Notes: a model not told the origin generated them from the letters alone. A stretch of DNA of 64,000 nucleotides from Paenibacillus sp. Marseille-Q4541 (GCF_018310695.1 NZ_JAGXCY010000007.1:124001-188000), one strand, 5' to 3'; positions 7,371 through 16,192 are shown, numbered from the stretch's first letter. Numbers and translations are program-made.

Positions 7371-9119
7371 TTACGCTGTTACCGCTTGAAGGACTGCATA
7401 TCCGTAGGCAGGAACGTCAATGCACAGCTTGCCGTCTTTGACCGGCCATTCCATACCGGAGAGAAGGTCCACGTAGGTATCTGCTTTAACAGGTACAGCG
7501 AAATGAGCCTGTTTCTCAGACTTACTCATCAGCACGATAATGCTTTCATTGTCATTCTTCCGTTCAAAAGCAAGTTGGGTGCCTTCCATATCTGCTTCTA
7601 GGAATTGAATATCACCCGTTCGGAGGGAAGGATGGGAGAGACGAAGACGAATCAGGTTCTGATAAAAGGCGAATAATTCCCGGTCTTGTTTCTCTACATC
7701 CCATTCCATACATTTACGGCAGTCTGGATCACCGTCTCCGTCCATTCCAATCTCATCTCCATAATAAATGCACGGAGCACCGATATACGTAAACTGGAAG
7801 AGTGCGGCAAGCTTCATTTTACGTTTGTCGCCTTTACAAAGGGTGAGTAGACGCGGTGTATCATGACTATCCAGCAGGTTGAAGGCCACTTCAGTCGCCT
7901 GAAGCGGGTATCTTGATAACTGTCGACCAATCGAGTTAGCAAATTGGTAAGCATCCATTTTATCTTTTACAAAGAAGTCATTGACGGCATTAGTAAAAGG
8001 ATAGTTCATAGAAGCATCAAACTGGTCACCTTGAAGCCAAGGAGAGGATTCGTTCCACACTTCCCCGAGAATATAAGCTTCGGGGTTCGCTTTTTTGACC
8101 GTACGTCGGAACTCGCGCCAGAATTCATGGTCGACTTCATTGGCTACATCAAGACGCCAGCCGTCTGTACCTACTTCTTTGATCCAATACTCGGCTACTT
8201 TCAGAAGATATTCTTTTACTTCCGGGTTTTCGGTATTCAGTTTTGGCATCAGCGGTTCAAAGGAAAAAGTCTCGTACGTCGGAATGCCGTCTTCTACTTC
8301 AATCGGGAATTTCCGAATATGGAACCAGTCTTTATATTTGGAGTTTTCACCATTCTCCTGTAAATCGATAAAAGGCTTGAATGTACGCCCAGAGTGGTTG
8401 AATACAGCATCTAGAAGGACTTTGATCCCGCGATCATGGCAAAGGTCCACTAGCTTCTTGAGGGTGTCTGCATCGCCAAAATGACGGTCGATCTGCAAAT
8501 AATCCTCTGTGTCATATTTATGATTGGTTGTAGCTTCAAAAACCGGTGTGAAATAGACGGCCGTGACACCAAGTTCAGTCAAATAATCGAGATGATCAAT
8601 GACACCTTGAAGATCACCGCCAAAAAAATTATCTCGTTCCGGCTTACCACCCCATGGAAGTACATCTTCTGGATCATTGCTTGGATCTCCATTTGCAAAG
8701 CGCTCGGGGAAGATCTGGTAGAATACCGCATCTTTTACCCAGTCCGGGGGTGTGAAGACGTCAACCGCATTAATGTAGGGGAATTCGAACATCCGATCTG
8801 GATTTTCCGGTTCTTCTTCTAGAAAATCGTTTTCCTCCATCCACACGGATTCATCCCCGCTTTCAAGCAGGAAGGCATAACGTAATCTGTGATACGGCGG
8901 CTTTACTTCTCCGGTAAAATAATCGAACATAGAGTCAGAAGTCCATTTTTTGAGCGGGAGATAGGTTTTTGTTCTATCCCAGTCATATTTATCACCGGCA
9001 ACGATCGATATCTTCTGGACATCGTCTCGTTTGGTGCGAATTCGAATATGTACCGTGTCCTTGTCATATGCGTAGGACCAGTTCTGCTTAGGATGATGAT
9101 ATATTGCTTCTAATAACAT
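7371..9119 (-). CDS. Cyclomaltodextrinase / neopullulanase-type alpha-glycosidase (GH13_20)
   Basis: A 582-residue intracellular glycoside hydrolase. Residues 1-120 form an N-terminal CBM34-like domain typical of dimeric maltogenic amylases and neopullulanases. The barrel begins at DAVFYQIFPERFANGD. Catalytic residues are visible: nucleophile Asp324 in GWRLDVANEVD, acid/base Glu353 in LGEVWN, and Asp420 in LLDSHDTPR. It lacks a signal peptide, so it acts on imported maltodextrins or cyclodextrins. AAGGAGGT lies 7 nt before ATG. It appears to be a single-gene transcript. Exact preference (cyclodextrin, pullulan or maltodextrin) cannot be told from sequence. Confidence 0.9.
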   Translation of the reverse strand: MLLEAIYHHPKQNWSYAYDKDTVHIRIRTKRDDVQKISIVAGDKYDWDRTKTYLPLKKWTSDSMFDYFTGEVKPPYHRLRYAFLLESGDESVWMEENDFLEEEPENPDRMFEFPYINAVDVFTPPDWVKDAVFYQIFPERFANGDPSNDPEDVLPWGGKPERDNFFGGDLQGVIDHLDYLTELGVTAVYFTPVFEATTNHKYDTEDYLQIDRHFGDADTLKKLVDLCHDRGIKVLLDAVFNHSGRTFKPFIDLQENGENSKYKDWFHIRKFPIEVEDGIPTYETFSFEPLMPKLNTENPEVKEYLLKVAEYWIKEVGTDGWRLDVANEVDHEFWREFRRTVKKANPEAYILGEVWNESSPWLQGDQFDASMNYPFTNAVNDFFVKDKMDAYQFANSIGRQLSRYPLQATEVAFNLLDSHDTPRLLTLCKGDKRKMKLAALFQFTYIGAPCIYYGDEIGMDGDGDPDCRKCMEWDVEKQDRELFAFYQNLIRLRLSHPSLRTGDIQFLEADMEGTQLAFERKNDNESIIVLMSKSEKQAHFAVPVKADTYVDLLSGMEWPVKDGKLCIDVPAYGYAVLQAVTA

Positions 9120-9156
9120 AAGAATACCTCCTTATAATATCGGGCATGCAGAATAA

Positions 9157-9171
9157 GTAAATCGTTTGCAT
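9157..9171. promoter_or_regulatory. Candidate LacI/CcpA-type operator before the GH13 gene
   Basis: GTAAATCGTTTGCAT is an imperfect palindrome around a central CG, 38 bp upstream of the GH13 start. LacI-family regulators, including CcpA and MalR-like repressors, bind sites with this layout. Two positions differ from the usual cre consensus, so a specific sugar repressor is as likely as CcpA. Confidence 0.35.
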
Positions 9172-9198
9172 AGAGAGCGTTATCCTATTTCGTCATAC

Positions 9199-9247
9199 AA
9201 AAAAAGGTACAACCAAGAAGAGAGCGTATTCTCCCGAGGTTGTACCT
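9199..9247 (-). terminator. Intrinsic terminator-like hairpin upstream of the GH13 gene
   Basis: AGGTACAACC (9205-9214) pairs perfectly with GGTTGTACCT (9238-9247). On the minus strand it is followed by TTTTTTTG. It points toward the GH13 gene, which starts 80 bp further on, and no minus-strand gene lies upstream. It is either the end of a small minus-strand RNA from the 9248-9432 interval or an attenuator. Nothing else was seen in the 9120-9432 gap. Confidence 0.6.
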
Positions 9248-9432
9248 GAAATGACCAGATATCATTGCCTTTAAATTGTGCATTGCTTGCTATTATGTAT
9301 TTCCTAATTCTGCTTTCCCAATATACCACGTCTTGATTAAGATCTGCAATCATGAGACAAAGGAAGAAGTAGAAAAAATATTTGTTAATTGGTGTAGTTC
9401 CACCCTATAGATGAAAGGATGGCAATGTTCAT

Positions 9433-10110
9433 ATGACAATGCTTTTATATATTGAGGATGATCTGGAAATTGGAGAGATGGTCAGGTCAGATCTTGAAGG
9501 CCGCGGTTACGATGTATTATGGCTTAAAAGCGGGGAGCAGGCTTCCGTTATGGCAAAAGAAACTCAGCTCGCTATTTTGGATGTGATGCTGCCCGGTCTG
9601 GATGGATTTACGATCGGTCAACGTTTGAAGAAGGACCATCCTGGTCTGCCTATCCTCATGTTATCTGCGCGTACTTCTATTGATGACAAGCTGCAAGGAT
9701 TGGATTTTGCAGATGATTACGTAACTAAGCCTTTTCATCCAGACGAGCTTGCTGCCCGTATTGAAGTTCTGCTTCGAAGACATGGACAAGCACCAGCAGG
9801 CTCAGCTGAAATTAGAATTGGCCATCTGCTTGTTAAGGATAAAGAGGGACTTGTGCAGGACACAAGGAATCAACAAGAAATTTTGCTCTCGGGTAAGCAG
9901 TTTCATATCTTTTCTTATTTTATAAGACACCTTGGGCAAATTCGAACGAAGGAACAAATCTATGAATCGGTATGGGGCGAACCTTATATGGAAGGGGATA
10001 AGACACTAATGGTTCATATTCGTCATTTAAGGGAGAAGCTGGAGATAGATCCGAGTACGCCTCGTATTATTGAAACGGTTCGGGGTGTAGGATACCGGGT
10101 GAAGGAATGA
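9433..10110 (+). CDS. OmpR-family response regulator of an antimicrobial-peptide ABC locus
   Basis: A 225-residue receiver/winged-helix regulator with the acidic pair ED at 9-10, phospho-acceptor Asp50 (AILDVMLP), Ser in MLSAR and Lys in TKPF. The segment before that Lys reads GLDFADDYVTKPF; the usual form is GL-x-x-GADDY, so one glycine is missing. The DNA-binding domain ends GVGYRVKE. The stop overlaps the kinase gene by 4 bp. The five-gene order (regulator, kinase, ATPase, two permeases) is that of lantibiotic or bacitracin resistance modules in Firmicutes. Target and inducer are not visible. Confidence 0.9.
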   Translation: MTMLLYIEDDLEIGEMVRSDLEGRGYDVLWLKSGEQASVMAKETQLAILDVMLPGLDGFTIGQRLKKDHPGLPILMLSARTSIDDKLQGLDFADDYVTKPFHPDELAARIEVLLRRHGQAPAGSAEIRIGHLLVKDKEGLVQDTRNQQEILLSGKQFHIFSYFIRHLGQIRTKEQIYESVWGEPYMEGDKTLMVHIRHLREKLEIDPSTPRIIETVRGVGYRVKE

Positions 10111-11528
10111 GCATGAATAAGTACAGATTATTTCGAAAAAAAAAGAGCGACCCGTTTAGAAATTCACTGATGTCCCGTTATTTGCTCATTGTGATCCTGG
10201 CGATGTTGTTTCTTCCCATTGTGTTTCCTTCGGCATCTCTTTTATTTGTGATGTCTTCCTCATGGATTAACGGGAAGGAGGAGGCTCCTTTACCTTACGG
10301 AAACTCTCATGATATCGAATTAAGGTGGCATGAAGAAGCGAAGCTTATGAATGATCTGCCAGAGGAACAGATAGAGTCGCTGCTTACTAAGCTTGCAGAG
10401 GAATACAAAGAAGCACATCTATTTTGGGTGAATGATCATGGGTTTATACAATTCGATACAAAGCAAGAGAATGTGGGTCAAAACTGGAGCTCTTCGTATG
10501 CCGTTGAATATATGAAAGAAGCGAATGGTAACGGTGAAAATTTTATTGTTGTTGCTTTTATAGGAGGAGGTCAGATCGACCGGGGACAAGGTTTCATTTC
10601 GATTGAGATGCCTCGCACATTGGTTACTGCTCCACCATCGGCTTACTTTGGTCCTTTGTATTATGGATTATTTATGACAGTGGTTCCGATTATTTTTATA
10701 CTCGTCTCCTGGTCCTTTTTTCGGCGTATCATTAAACGTCTTATCCGGCTTAAAGGAGCTATCTCCACTCCGGGTGCAGATGGAATCCCACTGCCGGTGC
10801 ACGTGAAGAAGAAGGATGAGATTGGGCGGCTCGAAGAATCTTTTAACGGCATGGTTTCACAGCTAAGGGAGAGTCAGGAGCAGCAGAAGAAAGAAGAGCA
10901 ACTGCGCAAAAATCTGATCGCTGATTTATCCCATGATTTGAGAACTCCGCTAACCGTAGTTCGGGGACATGTGCATGCACTAGATAAAGAGCCACTAACG
11001 GAAAATGGAAAAGAATCACTAAGTCTGATTGAAGGGAAGATGAATGATCTCGGCGGATTGATCGATAATCTTTTATCTTATAATTTGCTTGCCAGTGGAA
11101 AGTACACAATGAAGCTTGAACCTTGTGATGTTCTCCGTATGGTGAGGGAGAGTGTTGCGGCTTGGTACCCTGTATGGGAAAAAGAAAATTTTGAAATCGA
11201 TATGGATATAGATGAGGAAGGCGAGGCGGTCATTTGGAATGTGGACAAACAAGGTTTCCGCCGGGTATTAGATAACTTATTTCAGAATATTGTAAGGCAT
11301 GCGAAGGCTGGAAAATATGTGCGAGTGACAGCTGAATCCCGAAATCAGCAAATCTATATAATCATTGAAGATCATGGCCCGGGCATGGACACGAACTCGG
11401 ATTTCGCTGGAGCAGGACTTGGTCTTTCTATTGTTGATCTGTTGCTGGAAGGAATGGGGCTTATTCGGTTAGTGGAGAATACAGGGCGAGGGACAAGAGT
11501 GATACTGACTGTTAAAGGGACTGCCTGA
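10107..11528 (+). CDS. Sensor histidine kinase paired with the 9433 regulator
   Basis: A 473-residue kinase with an N-terminal membrane segment at about 25-50, an outside region at about 52-182, a second membrane segment at about 183-203 and a HAMP linker at about 205-262. His276 lies in ADLSHDLRTPLTVVRGH. The ATPase domain has NLFQNIVRHA, EDHGPGMD and GAGLGLSIV. The outside loop is around 130 residues, larger than in BceS-type kinases that sense through their transporter, so it may bind its ligand itself. It overlaps the regulator gene and is followed after 78 bp by the ABC genes. Confidence 0.9.
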   Translation: MSMNKYRLFRKKKSDPFRNSLMSRYLLIVILAMLFLPIVFPSASLLFVMSSSWINGKEEAPLPYGNSHDIELRWHEEAKLMNDLPEEQIESLLTKLAEEYKEAHLFWVNDHGFIQFDTKQENVGQNWSSSYAVEYMKEANGNGENFIVVAFIGGGQIDRGQGFISIEMPRTLVTAPPSAYFGPLYYGLFMTVVPIIFILVSWSFFRRIIKRLIRLKGAISTPGADGIPLPVHVKKKDEIGRLEESFNGMVSQLRESQEQQKKEEQLRKNLIADLSHDLRTPLTVVRGHVHALDKEPLTENGKESLSLIEGKMNDLGGLIDNLLSYNLLASGKYTMKLEPCDVLRMVRESVAAWYPVWEKENFEIDMDIDEEGEAVIWNVDKQGFRRVLDNLFQNIVRHAKAGKYVRVTAESRNQQIYIIIEDHGPGMDTNSDFAGAGLGLSIVDLLLEGMGLIRLVENTGRGTRVILTVKGTA

Positions 11529-11531
11529 TTT

Positions 11532-11586
11532 TTAAACTAATCTTAAACTTCCTCCACACCTCGCTTTAACCTTGGCACGTTATGAT
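11532..11586 (+). promoter_or_regulatory. Candidate regulator-binding direct repeat and -10 before ABC genes
   Basis: TTAAAC at 11532-11537 is repeated at 11543-11548, an 11-bp spacing as used by OmpR-family dimers. TATGAT at 11581-11586 is a good -10, and no good -35 lies 17 bp before it, as expected for an activated promoter. The start codon follows 20 bp later. The site would let the 9433 regulator switch on the transporter separately from its own operon. Confidence 0.5.
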
Positions 11587-11606
11587 AGTTGCTGAGGTGA
11601 TAAGTC

Positions 11607-12524
11607 GTGAACGAATGGATGATTGAAACGGCAGATGTATGGAAAACGTACCGTGGCCGTGCTGCAGTGAAAGAACTTAGTTTGCAGATCAAAAGAGGGG
11701 AAATATACGGATTTCTAGGACCGAATGGTGCGGGGAAAACAACAATGATCCGAATGCTTCTAGGGCTCATCAAGCCAACGAAAGGGTATATTCGTATCTT
11801 TGGGAAAGATATTCGCCAGCAGCGTATGGATATTCTTCGTAAAGTAGGGTCCTTGGTGGAGTATCCTTCCTACTATGGGCATTTAACCGCGGTTCAGAAC
11901 TTAGAGACGAGCCGTCTACTGCTTGATGTGCCCAAATCCCGAATAAGTGAAGTATTGGATATTGTCGATTTAAAGAAAGATGCCAACCGACCGGTAAAGG
12001 GTTACTCTCTTGGGATGAAGCAAAGGCTCGGTATAGCGAATGCCCTGCTGGGAAATCCTGAACTGTTAATTCTTGATGAACCGACCAATGGTCTTGATCC
12101 TGCGGGAATTCAAGAGATCAGGGAACTGATCAAACGAATGCCAACAGAGTATGGAATTACAGTTCTGGTGTCGAGTCACTTACTTAGTGAAGTCGAACAG
12201 ATGGCGAGTACCGTAGGCATCATCCGCGAGGGCAAGCTTGTATTCCAAAATACGATTGAACGCTTGCATCAGGAAGCAGGGAGCACGATCCGTCTTACGG
12301 TATCTGATGCTGAGGATGCTTTGCAGCTTGCCCGTGAACAAGGGCAGTGGGGGCAAGTTGAAGGTTCGAAAATTATTTTTAATCATATGGATGATATTGC
12401 TATATCGACCTTAGTACGCCGATTGGTAGAGCATGATCATTCTGTATACCGGGTGGAAGAGCATAGACAATCCTTGGAGGATTTCTTCCTTCAAGTGGTT
12501 GGAACCGGAGGAGGCGAATCATGA
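11607..12524 (+). CDS. ABC transporter ATPase, lantibiotic-immunity / BcrA-like
   Basis: A 305-residue ATPase with Walker A GPNGAGKTT, signature YSLGMKQRLG, Walker B LLILDEPTNGLDP and the H-loop VSSHLLSE. The C-terminal extension (about 220-305) is like that of BcrA/SpaF/MutF proteins. The start is GTG with GAGGTGAT about 7 nt upstream. The stop overlaps the next gene. With the two small six-segment permeases it should form an efflux pump that removes peptide antibiotics from the membrane, conferring resistance or self-immunity. No bacteriocin precursor or modification gene is in view, so resistance is likelier than self-immunity. Confidence 0.88.
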   Translation: MNEWMIETADVWKTYRGRAAVKELSLQIKRGEIYGFLGPNGAGKTTMIRMLLGLIKPTKGYIRIFGKDIRQQRMDILRKVGSLVEYPSYYGHLTAVQNLETSRLLLDVPKSRISEVLDIVDLKKDANRPVKGYSLGMKQRLGIANALLGNPELLILDEPTNGLDPAGIQEIRELIKRMPTEYGITVLVSSHLLSEVEQMASTVGIIREGKLVFQNTIERLHQEAGSTIRLTVSDAEDALQLAREQGQWGQVEGSKIIFNHMDDIAISTLVRRLVEHDHSVYRVEEHRQSLEDFFLQVVGTGGGES

Positions 12525-13234
12525 TGTCGCTACTCGCCTCCGATTTACTCAAAATACGTAAAAAAGGATTATGGTTTCTCGTTTTCTTTGCTCCTACTGG
12601 GCTTGTACTCATGAATGCACTGAACTTTGGATTACGTTTGGATTACTTGCAAGATCAGTATGGCAAGGACGGAATGTGGGATGGTCTAATTAGTGCATTT
12701 TCTATGTTTATTCCACTCGCGATAATGCTCGGAGCAACCATTCTTAGCTCCATGATGGCAAGTATTGAACACCAGAATGGTTCTTGGAAACAGCTGCTCG
12801 CCCTTCCGGTATCACGTAAGTCGGTATTTTTGTCCAAGTGGGTATTAATCACCGGATTACTACTCACTTCCTGTGCGCTTTTGTGTGGGGGAATTGTGGT
12901 GCTTGGAACATTACTTGGGTTTGAAGGGAGTATTCCGTGGGTTGATCTATTAAGGTTTTGTTTTCTTCCCCTTGCTGCTTCTCTTCCAATCATTGTTCTG
13001 CTTGCGACACTAACCATGACACATGAAAATCAAGCCTTGTCTGTTACGCTGGGTGTTACTCTTTCCATCGTAGGGTTGTTCGGGGCTCAGTTTCCGGATT
13101 CAGTGCCTATAAGCTGGCCAATGTTCTCTATACTGACGACAAACGGGATTTCGTTTGCAATCAAGGGCCTCGTGCTCGGTCTCCTTTTCTTACTGCTGGG
13201 CATGCTGTATTTCCAGCGTAAGGAGGTGTCCTAG
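12521..13234 (+). CDS. ABC transporter permease, MutE/EpiE-like
   Basis: A 237-residue membrane protein with about six segments. It has ASIEHQNGSWKQLLALPVSR, a conserved cytoplasmic loop of lantibiotic-immunity ABC-2 permeases. The ATG overlaps the ATPase stop, so the two are coupled. It shares the layout and the loop motif with the next gene (AAGGWKQVLVLPVSR), so they arose by duplication and probably form a heterodimer. The ligand is unknown. Confidence 0.85.
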   Translation: MMSLLASDLLKIRKKGLWFLVFFAPTGLVLMNALNFGLRLDYLQDQYGKDGMWDGLISAFSMFIPLAIMLGATILSSMMASIEHQNGSWKQLLALPVSRKSVFLSKWVLITGLLLTSCALLCGGIVVLGTLLGFEGSIPWVDLLRFCFLPLAASLPIIVLLATLTMTHENQALSVTLGVTLSIVGLFGAQFPDSVPISWPMFSILTTNGISFAIKGLVLGLLFLLLGMLYFQRKEVS

Positions 13235-13238
13235 AGAG

Positions 13239-13964
13239 ATGACAGCTTATCTTAGAATGTTATCTGCAGAGCGGTTAAAGTTGATCAAATCGCCAATCTG
13301 GTTGCTTGTACTTGTCAGTCCCTTGATTGCTTTACTTGTAGGTTTTATGGCTGAACCATCCGGTAGTTGGACAAGTCTGATCAATTCCCAGGTTACGCTA
13401 CATGGGATGCTACTTTTACCTATATTTACAGGGGTTTTTGCTTCCTATATTTGCCGGTTTGAGCATGCAGCCGGAGGCTGGAAACAAGTGCTTGTCCTGC
13501 CCGTGAGTCGGGCTAGCTTTTATGCAGCGAAACTTACGGTCATTATGGTACTGCTTCTTATGATGCAACTCTTGTTATTTGGCAGCATTCTCATCGCAGG
13601 AGGTTTTCACGAGATGATGAATGACATTCCTTGGGCCGTGTTACTTAAAAGTATTTCAGCTGGCTGGATTGCATCTCTGCCTCTTGCTGCCTTGCAGTTA
13701 TTCGTATCCATGATGTGGAACAGTTTTGGTGCTCCGCTGGGGATTAATTTTATGCTGACGGTCCCAAATTTGTTGATCGTGAATTCGGAGAAATATGCCC
13801 CTTACTATCCGTGGGCTCAACCTTTTCTAGTAATGATGCCTACAGAAGAGGCGAATTTTGGTGCATTTCTCGTGCCGTATTCCACTCTGGTCCCTGTGAT
13901 CTTCGGAACTGCAGTACTGTTTGTATTCGCAGGAATGTTTTATTTCAAACAGAAGGAAGTTTAA
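13239..13964 (+). CDS. ABC transporter permease, MutG/EpiG-like
   Basis: A 241-residue six-segment permease. The frame is open further upstream into the preceding gene, but the ATG at 13239 is preceded by AAGGAGGTGTCC at a proper distance and gives the usual length for the family. The loop EHAAGGWKQVLVLPVSRASFY parallels the one in the upstream permease. It is the last gene of the antimicrobial-peptide efflux set and is followed by a strong terminator. Confidence 0.85.
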   Translation: MTAYLRMLSAERLKLIKSPIWLLVLVSPLIALLVGFMAEPSGSWTSLINSQVTLHGMLLLPIFTGVFASYICRFEHAAGGWKQVLVLPVSRASFYAAKLTVIMVLLLMMQLLLFGSILIAGGFHEMMNDIPWAVLLKSISAGWIASLPLAALQLFVSMMWNSFGAPLGINFMLTVPNLLIVNSEKYAPYYPWAQPFLVMMPTEEANFGAFLVPYSTLVPVIFGTAVLFVFAGMFYFKQKEV

Positions 13965-13976
13965 TCTATATAACAA

Positions 13977-14018
13977 AAGGTGCTCTCCTACCGTAACTAG
14001 TAGGGGGCACCTTTTTTT
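13977..14018. terminator. Bidirectional terminator between permease and LDH-like genes
   Basis: AAGGTGC (13977-13983) and an inner CCTAC pair with GTAGG and GCACCTT, followed by TTTTTTTAT on the plus strand. The minus strand has a weaker AT tail. Confidence 0.85.
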
Positions 14019-14031
14019 ATATAGAGCTTAT

Positions 14032-14982
14032 TTATATGGATAAATTATTGATATTACCGCGAAGGACCTGACAGGAGTGTTCAAACAGTTTCATTTCCTC
14101 GTCTGCCAGTTGGAGTTCGATAATTTCTTCGATACCGCTGCCTCCAATAATGGCAGGAACTCCGATACACATATCCTTCTGCCCATATTCACCGTCGAGA
14201 ATGGAAGAGACGGCGATAATTTTATGATCATCCGTCAGGATGGAACGTGTTATAAACGCAATTGCACTCCCGATGCCAAACTGAGTAGATCCTTTTCGTG
14301 TGAAGATCTCCCAGCCTGCATCTCTAGTTTTGCGGGAGATGTCTGCAAGATCGAGATGTTTGAATCGTTCCTTGTGTTGATCAAGAATATGAAGGATCGG
14401 TTTGCCTCCAATGGTTACATGGGACCAAGCAACGAATTGGGATTCACCGTGTTCACCAAGCGCGTACCCATGCACACTGCGCGGATCAATAGAGAATACC
14501 TCCGAGAGTATGGTTTTGAGTCTGGAGGAATCAATGGATGTTCCTGTTCCGATAACCTGACTTCTCGGCAGGCCGGATAGCTTCCAGACAAGATAAGTAA
14601 TAATATCAACGGGGTTGGCCGCTACGACAAAAACGCCTTGAAATCCACTTTCCATGATTGGCGCTACAATATCTTTAGTAATCATCTCAGCCTCTTCTAG
14701 AATATCGAGCCGAGTCTGACCAGGCTTTGGATTGGCACCAGCCGTAATAATAATGACATCCATATGCTTGCAATCAGCATAAGTTCCCGCATGTACCTTG
14801 GTCCGCTGATAAGTAAAATCCATACTGTGGGACAAATCAAGCGCTTGGCCGAGTGCTTTCTCATAGGTACGCCCGATGAGCATAATCTCTCCTGCAATGG
14901 CTTGGTTGATCATCGAGTACGCTGCACTCGATCCGACAAGACCCGCTCCAACAATCGCCACTTTTCCTGTTCTGCTTCTCAC
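14032..14982 (-). CDS. L-lactate dehydrogenase-family enzyme with altered cofactor and substrate positions
   Basis: A 316-residue LDH/MDH-fold protein with the NAD loop VGAGLVGSSAA (11-21), catalytic His178 in GEHGES, Asp151 and Arg154 (DSSR), and Arg91 of the mobile loop. The loop reads AGANPKPGQTR: the residue before KPG, Gln102 in lactate and Arg in malate dehydrogenases, is Pro85. After beta-2, where NAD-dependent members have Asp (LIDV), it reads LIGRT, which removes the Asp and brings in an Arg, as in NADP-preferring folds. So the fold is clear, but lactate and NAD+ should not be assumed. It is a single gene on the minus strand with weak upstream signals. Confidence 0.8.
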   Translation of the reverse strand: MRSRTGKVAIVGAGLVGSSAAYSMINQAIAGEIMLIGRTYEKALGQALDLSHSMDFTYQRTKVHAGTYADCKHMDVIIITAGANPKPGQTRLDILEEAEMITKDIVAPIMESGFQGVFVVAANPVDIITYLVWKLSGLPRSQVIGTGTSIDSSRLKTILSEVFSIDPRSVHGYALGEHGESQFVAWSHVTIGGKPILHILDQHKERFKHLDLADISRKTRDAGWEIFTRKGSTQFGIGSAIAFITRSILTDDHKIIAVSSILDGEYGQKDMCIGVPAIIGGSGIEEIIELQLADEEMKLFEHSCQVLRGNINNLSI

Positions 14983-15535
14983 CGTAGTCCGCCCTCCCGT
15001 TATAAATCGTCACTATTGATATAAAAATCAGCATCGCTCTTCTTATCTATCATTATATTCTATGCGTACGCCTATTCAACGTTACATAAGATAACATAAT
15101 TTTTATTGTTTCAGCAATATTTAAACAAGGAATGGATTTGAAATGGAGAATTCATTACAAATAGGTAACATGAAAGGGTGGGTTTCAAAGAATAAACAAA
15201 AGGGAAATGTCGAAAGGCAGGGAATAAAAGTCAGATTATAGGCCCGACAAAACTTCTTACGATACCACATTCTTAGAAGAATTACGCCAAAGGAAATAAG
15301 GGGGAAAGAACGAATTTAGAGTATAACAAAATTTATAGAGACTCACCTGTGAGTGAAACTTCTCTATACATGCTTGTTAATTGTAACATGACAAATACAT
15401 TTGATAAGACTGTTGCTCGCGCAAACAACAGTTCTTAAGACGTCCTTATTCCATTTTGTTAGACCAGAGCAGGCAATGTTCATGACTTATGTTTTTACAA
15501 ACAAATCGATTGTAAAAAACCGGGAGGTAGTGAAT
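14983..15535. other. Gene-free interval before the MerR-like gene
   Basis: No convincing reading frame was seen in the first 400 bp. Small palindromes occur: ACTCAC-CT-GTGAGT around 15338-15351, and ACTGTTG with CAACAGT around 15410-15435. They may be regulatory, but nothing ties them to a protein. Confidence 0.4.
15492..15518. promoter_or_regulatory. Inverted repeat upstream of the MerR-like gene
   Basis: TTTTTACAA (15492-15500) and TTGTAAAAA (15510-15518) are perfect 9-bp inverted arms with a 9-bp spacer, ending 17 bp before the start codon. The position suits autorepression by the HTH protein encoded just downstream. Confidence 0.5.
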
Positions 15536-16192
15536 ATGAATATGCATTTGAATGGTAACGAAACAGGAGCAACTACAGAGACTGCGAAAGAACTGGGCAT
15601 CGGAGCGAGTACACTTCGTAAATATGCGGCTGCACTTGAGGAGCAGGGGCATCATTTTGAACGTGCGGCGAATAAATCAAGATTGTTTGGCAACCGTGAC
15701 ATTGAACGAGTTAAGAACCTGATGACGCTCCTTCGTGAGCAGAATTTACCGCTGCAAGATGCAGCTGTCATCGTAATGGAGGTCAGCAGTGAAAATGCAG
15801 CCGCTACAAAAGAAATCGCGAATCCGGCGGCTGGTCTTAAGACAGATCACTTAGCACACACTGGCTCTCTGGTGGAACAGGAACATGTTTTTCAAAATGC
15901 TGGAGTGACTTCTGAACAGATGGAACAAATGAATGTGGAATGGCAGCTTCTGCAAGAACGAATGGTTGAGTTAGAGCGTGAACATGCGAAGTTAAGAAAA
16001 CAAAACGAAGACCTCCAAGTTCAGGTGGAAGAACAGCAAAACTGGATGCGAGAGAAGCTGGAAGAAGATCGCGATCGTCAGTTGATTACGAATCTGCGCA
16101 GCTACCAAGGACGCAAGCAGAAGGCCAAGACGAAGAGTCATTCCCTACGAATGTTGTTTGGGTTATTCCCGAAGAGTGGGAGGGAGGCGTGA
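15536..16192 (+). CDS. MerR-type HTH protein with C-terminal coiled coil
   Basis: From the ATG at 15536 (GGGAGG 8 nt upstream) the protein has 218 residues. A longer reading from 15401 is open but has no ribosome site. Residues about 10-75 are a MerR-like DNA-binding domain (TAKELGIGASTLRKYAAALEEQG and a wing ending LFGNRDIERVKNL). A Gln/Glu/Lys-rich coiled coil follows at about 120-180 and then a basic tail rich in Lys and Arg. This layout is like RacA and DUF3967 proteins of Bacillales, which bind DNA and self-associate. No effector domain is present, so a structural or chromosome-anchoring role is as likely as gene control. Specific function is unknown. Confidence 0.75.
   Translation: MNMHLNGNETGATTETAKELGIGASTLRKYAAALEEQGHHFERAANKSRLFGNRDIERVKNLMTLLREQNLPLQDAAVIVMEVSSENAAATKEIANPAAGLKTDHLAHTGSLVEQEHVFQNAGVTSEQMEQMNVEWQLLQERMVELEREHAKLRKQNEDLQVQVEEQQNWMREKLEEDRDRQLITNLRSYQGRKQKAKTKSHSLRMLFGLFPKSGREA

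Noticed and set aside
12521-13964. A single fused permease, since the second permease frame is open into the first
   Set aside because: The ATG at 13239 has a strong ribosome site and gives a normal-length protein; the upstream part is in a different frame from the first permease.
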